5,287 nucleotides of DNA from assembly GCA_964573855.1 (NCBI GenBank), contig CAZNKO010000050.1, forward strand, positions 1 through 5,287. The letters run 5' to 3'. Shown here in pieces: positions 3,877-5,287 of the stretch (positions are counted from its first letter, which is position 1; the number at the start of each line of letters is the position of its first letter). The position numbers were made by a program, and so were the translations under genes. Source of the DNA: CAZNKO01 sp964573855 (GTDB lineage: Bacteria > Patescibacteriota > Patescibacteriia > UBA9934 > GWF2-40-263). The notes beneath the pieces are model-generated. The model had not been told where the DNA came from and did not search any database. It saw nothing but the letters and a program-made list of their open reading frames with translations.

Positions 3877-4773
3877 TCAATTTGGATAGATGACAATGAT
3901 GGCTTTTCGGCCATCCGTAATCTCTTCCGGATCCCAATCATGCATGGCGTTCATGATCGCGTCGAACGAATAGAAATACGCCTCGCCGCGCTTGGTTCCC
4001 GGATCGTTCACAATAAACCCCTCCGGCGTGTAGCCGCGCACGACCAGCATGTGATAGACCGGCCCGGGCGGGGTGAAATACGGATTGCCGAGAAGACGCC
4101 CTGCGGCTGGTACGATCACCGGACGACCGGCAGCCACATGTTGTTTGATATCCTCCACCGTCGGGTCCGCCATCACGTCGACGCGGGCGTAGCCGTAATA
4201 CTCGCGGATAAACCGTGCGGTTTCCTCGGCGGTCGTGTCTTCAAAATAGCCGAACAAATTTTTCTCCGCTTCGACGATCTTCAAGAGTGCGTCTTCCGCT
4301 GTCGCGGGTGCGACAAGCCCCTCTGGGGTGCCTTGATAATACAGATGCACCATGTAGAGCGACGCTTCCTCGCAGGTTTCCTCATGCACGTCGTCCCAAT
4401 TCGCGAACGGGGCTTGAGGAGTAAATGGAACGGCGAGATTAAAAGAGACGGGAAGGGTGGAAGGGGTGGGGGAAGATGAGTTCTTGATGTCATTCTGAGG
4501 AGCCCCAAGCTTGTTGATGGGCGACGAAGAATCTCCTGTGGTCGCTGGAGATCCTTCGCTCGACGCTCCCGCGTCATCGCTCAGGATGACATCCTCCGTC
4601 TCTGTCCTTGTCTCTTGTCGCTTGTCGCTTGTCACTTCCTCAAATGTCACCGCAGGCACGCTCGGACGATTCCATTGCTCCCATGTTTCCGACAAACGTA
4701 CACGTTGCGTATAAGCAACGGCAATGACGACCACGAGGACGATCGCGCCGGCTATTTTGAAACGGCGCGGCAT
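3877..4773 (-). CDS. Membrane-anchored C39-family cysteine peptidase-like protein
   Basis: The 298-residue product has a short basic N terminus (MPRRFK), one membrane segment at about 7-21, a disordered Ser/Thr/Pro-rich linker (about 35-108) and a Peptidase_C39_2-like domain (about 109-298). Numbered from ATG 4773, the expected papain-like residues are present: Gln120 in VPFTPQAPFANW (oxyanion hole), Cys134 in HEETCEEASLYM, His241 in VYHMLVVRGY, and Asn256/Asp257 in FIVNDPG. An active outward-facing peptidase is therefore plausible, with no evidence for a specific substrate. No ABC-transporter domain is attached, unlike bacteriocin-processing C39 proteins. The frame is open to an ATG at 4821, but 4773 puts the membrane helix at the N terminus and overlaps the upstream gene by only 22 nt. 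GGAG lies 1 nt before this ATG, unusually close. The linker includes in-frame repeat DNA (4486-4635). Confidence 0.88.
   Translation of the reverse strand: MPRRFKIAGAIVLVVVIAVAYTQRVRLSETWEQWNRPSVPAVTFEEVTSDKRQETRTETEDVILSDDAGASSEGSPATTGDSSSPINKLGAPQNDIKNSSSPTPSTLPVSFNLAVPFTPQAPFANWDDVHEETCEEASLYMVHLYYQGTPEGLVAPATAEDALLKIVEAEKNLFGYFEDTTAEETARFIREYYGYARVDVMADPTVEDIKQHVAAGRPVIVPAAGRLLGNPYFTPPGPVYHMLVVRGYTPEGFIVNDPGTKRGEAYFYSFDAIMNAMHDWDPEEITDGRKAIIVIYPN
4486..4593. repeat. Mosaic palindromic repeat inserted in frame in the C39 peptidase gene
   Basis: The ends GATGTCATTCTGAG (4486-4499) and CTCAGGATGACATC (4580-4593) are complementary at 13 of 14 positions. Inside, CGACGAAGAATCTCC (4522-4536) pairs with GGAGATCCTTCGCTCG (4547-4562) allowing an indel, around a 10-nt loop. 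The visible palindrome spans 108 bp, a multiple of three, and encodes about 36 residues (including ILSDDAGASSEGSP) with no stop. It falls wholly in the linker between membrane helix and catalytic domain. The left half carries a nested diverged copy of the repeat seen at 1758-1778. Confidence 0.8.
4606..4635. repeat. gacaag-word arm inside the C39 peptidase gene
   Basis: CTTGTC recurs in the run CCTTGTCTCTTGTCGCTTGT and on to 4635. It matches the right arm of the rplJ upstream hairpin (1606-1635) at most positions. On the coding strand it reads as residues SDKRQETRTE of the linker. No complementary arm is nearby, so it is a half element or tandem word run, 12 nt from the mosaic palindrome. Confidence 0.65.
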
Positions 4774-5129
4774 ACTCCGATTTTTTTGACGTAATCCTGA
4801 CAGGTGAGACGCGCGGGACACTGATCATCGGACGTGCATTCACAATACGGCACGCAGACTTGGATGCAAACCGTGCCAGGCGGCTCGGCACGACACGAGG
4901 ATCCGCATTCGTTCCATGTGCCGCCGGCTTCTTCACAAACAGCCTTCGACGTCGGTGATCCACCGCTCGGAACTTGTTCGATCGGTGCAGGCTTTGGGCC
5001 TCTCGGCCCGCCAGTCGCATCAATCAAAAATACCGATGGCGGCTTTTGCGCCGCGAAAAGTGCCAACACCACCAGGGCCACGAGCAGGACTCCGACGCTA
5101 AAGGCGGTACGTTTTTCTTGAATAATCAT
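4752..5129 (-). CDS. Secreted or membrane-anchored cysteine-rich protein
   Basis: The 125-residue product has a charged N terminus (MIIQEKR), one hydrophobic segment at about 10-27 (signal anchor or signal peptide, no lipobox), a Gly/Pro-rich spacer (40-61) and a C-terminal domain with ten cysteines at 65, 75, 79, 88, 92, 96, 98, 104, 110 and 120. The even number suits five disulfides outside the membrane. Motifs include CEEAGGTWNECGSSC, CIQVCVPYCEC and SDDQCPARLTC. The last resembles small disulfide-rich modules of extracellular proteins (CxxDxxCP...C), but I cannot name a family. ATG 5129 directly abuts the hairpin 5130-5207 and has no Shine-Dalgarno. Its 3' end overlaps the C39 peptidase gene by 22 nt, implying coupled expression. 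Function is unknown; binding, adhesion or inhibitor roles are all possible. Confidence 0.82.
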   Translation of the reverse strand: MIIQEKRTAFSVGVLLVALVVLALFAAQKPPSVFLIDATGGPRGPKPAPIEQVPSGGSPTSKAVCEEAGGTWNECGSSCRAEPPGTVCIQVCVPYCECTSDDQCPARLTCQDYVKKIGVCRAVSK

Positions 5130-5207
5130 AGGTTCACAGGATGACAGGGTCGCAGGTTCGTAGGACCGCGGTTCTGCGAACCTATGACCCTGCGAACCTA
5201 CGAACCT
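5130..5207. repeat. Intergenic hairpin, word type ggttcgcag
   Basis: Bases 5130-5163 and 5174-5207 pair at 26 of 34 positions around a 10-nt loop that is itself partly palindromic (ACCGCGGT). The arms repeat words such as AGGTTCGTAGG and CAGGGTC. It fills the whole gap: it starts at the base next to the cysteine-rich gene's ATG and ends at the base next to the upstream gene's stop codon. Confidence 0.85.
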
Positions 5208-5287
5208 TCAAATCGTATTCTCGCGCAACCATCGCTGGAGGTGATGCGTGGCCCGCACATCATCTTCATTATATTCGAGAATCTTTT
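5208..5287 (-). CDS. C-terminal end of a predicted RNase H-like nuclease (partial)
   Basis: Only the last 26 codons are in the window; the frame runs in from the right edge and ends at TGA (5210-5208). The visible residues ILEYNEDDVRATHHLQRWL followed by RENTI closely match the C-terminal helix of the RNase H-like 3'-5' exonuclease domain found in YprB/TM0106-type proteins (RNase_H_2), where the YN.DD.RAT motif supplies a catalytic Asp. The call rests on this one motif. The gene is too short for open-frame lists that require a start codon. It is the first visible gene of the minus-strand block and stops directly against hairpin 5130-5207. Confidence 0.65.
   Translation of the reverse strand, partial: KILEYNEDDVRATHHLQRWLRENTI

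Overview
The window most resembles a genome fragment of a Candidate Phyla Radiation (Patescibacteria, Parcubacteria-like) bacterium. The evidence is a compact layout of short genes on one strand, almost no Shine-Dalgarno sequences, a stand-alone rplJ-rplL pair, an archaeal-type UMP kinase, small membrane or secreted proteins of unknown function, and many short palindromic repeats. This placement is an inference, not a proven taxonomy. The DNA is moderately GC-rich.

Layout. The left end (1-456, + strand) is the 3' part of a beta-propeller-like gene. It converges on rplL across a long near-perfect hairpin (454-513). Everything else is on the minus strand, in two transcription blocks. The upstream block reads leftward from the right edge: the last codons of a predicted RNase H-like nuclease (5208-5287), a secreted cysteine-rich protein (4752-5129), a membrane-anchored C39-like cysteine peptidase (3877-4773), a four-helix membrane protein (3379-3846), a YvlD/holin-4-like membrane protein (2943-3293) and a UMP kinase (2147-2941). 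Two terminator-like hairpins (2004-2039 and 1847-1877) close this block. A strong sigma70-type promoter follows at once (TTGACA, 17 nt, TATTCT; 1816-1844). It drives rplJ (1027-1554) and rplL (523-930) behind a structured leader of about 250 nt that may act as an attenuator.

The most striking feature is repeat content. Nearly every intergenic gap in the minus-strand blocks is filled by an imperfect hairpin built from a short repeated word: ttcgt, gacaag, ggttcgcag, gtaga or agcta. Each hairpin sits between the stop codon of one gene and the start codon of the next, ending 0-7 nt from that start, where a ribosome-binding site would normally be. A second repeat class, mosaic palindromes with blocks TCATTnnGAGGAGC and GCGACGAAG, has entered coding sequence twice: in frame in the linker of the C39 peptidase, and at the 5' end of the UMP kinase gene, where it appears to supply an N-terminal extension. 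This resembles the idea of Rickettsia palindromic elements but in an unrelated lineage, and it is the main candidate for something undescribed.

Functionally, rplJ/rplL encode the ribosomal stalk and the kinase feeds pyrimidine nucleotide synthesis. The cysteine-rich protein and the C39 peptidase overlap by 22 nt and are both predicted to face outward, so they may form a cell-surface pair. The roles of the two small membrane proteins are unknown.
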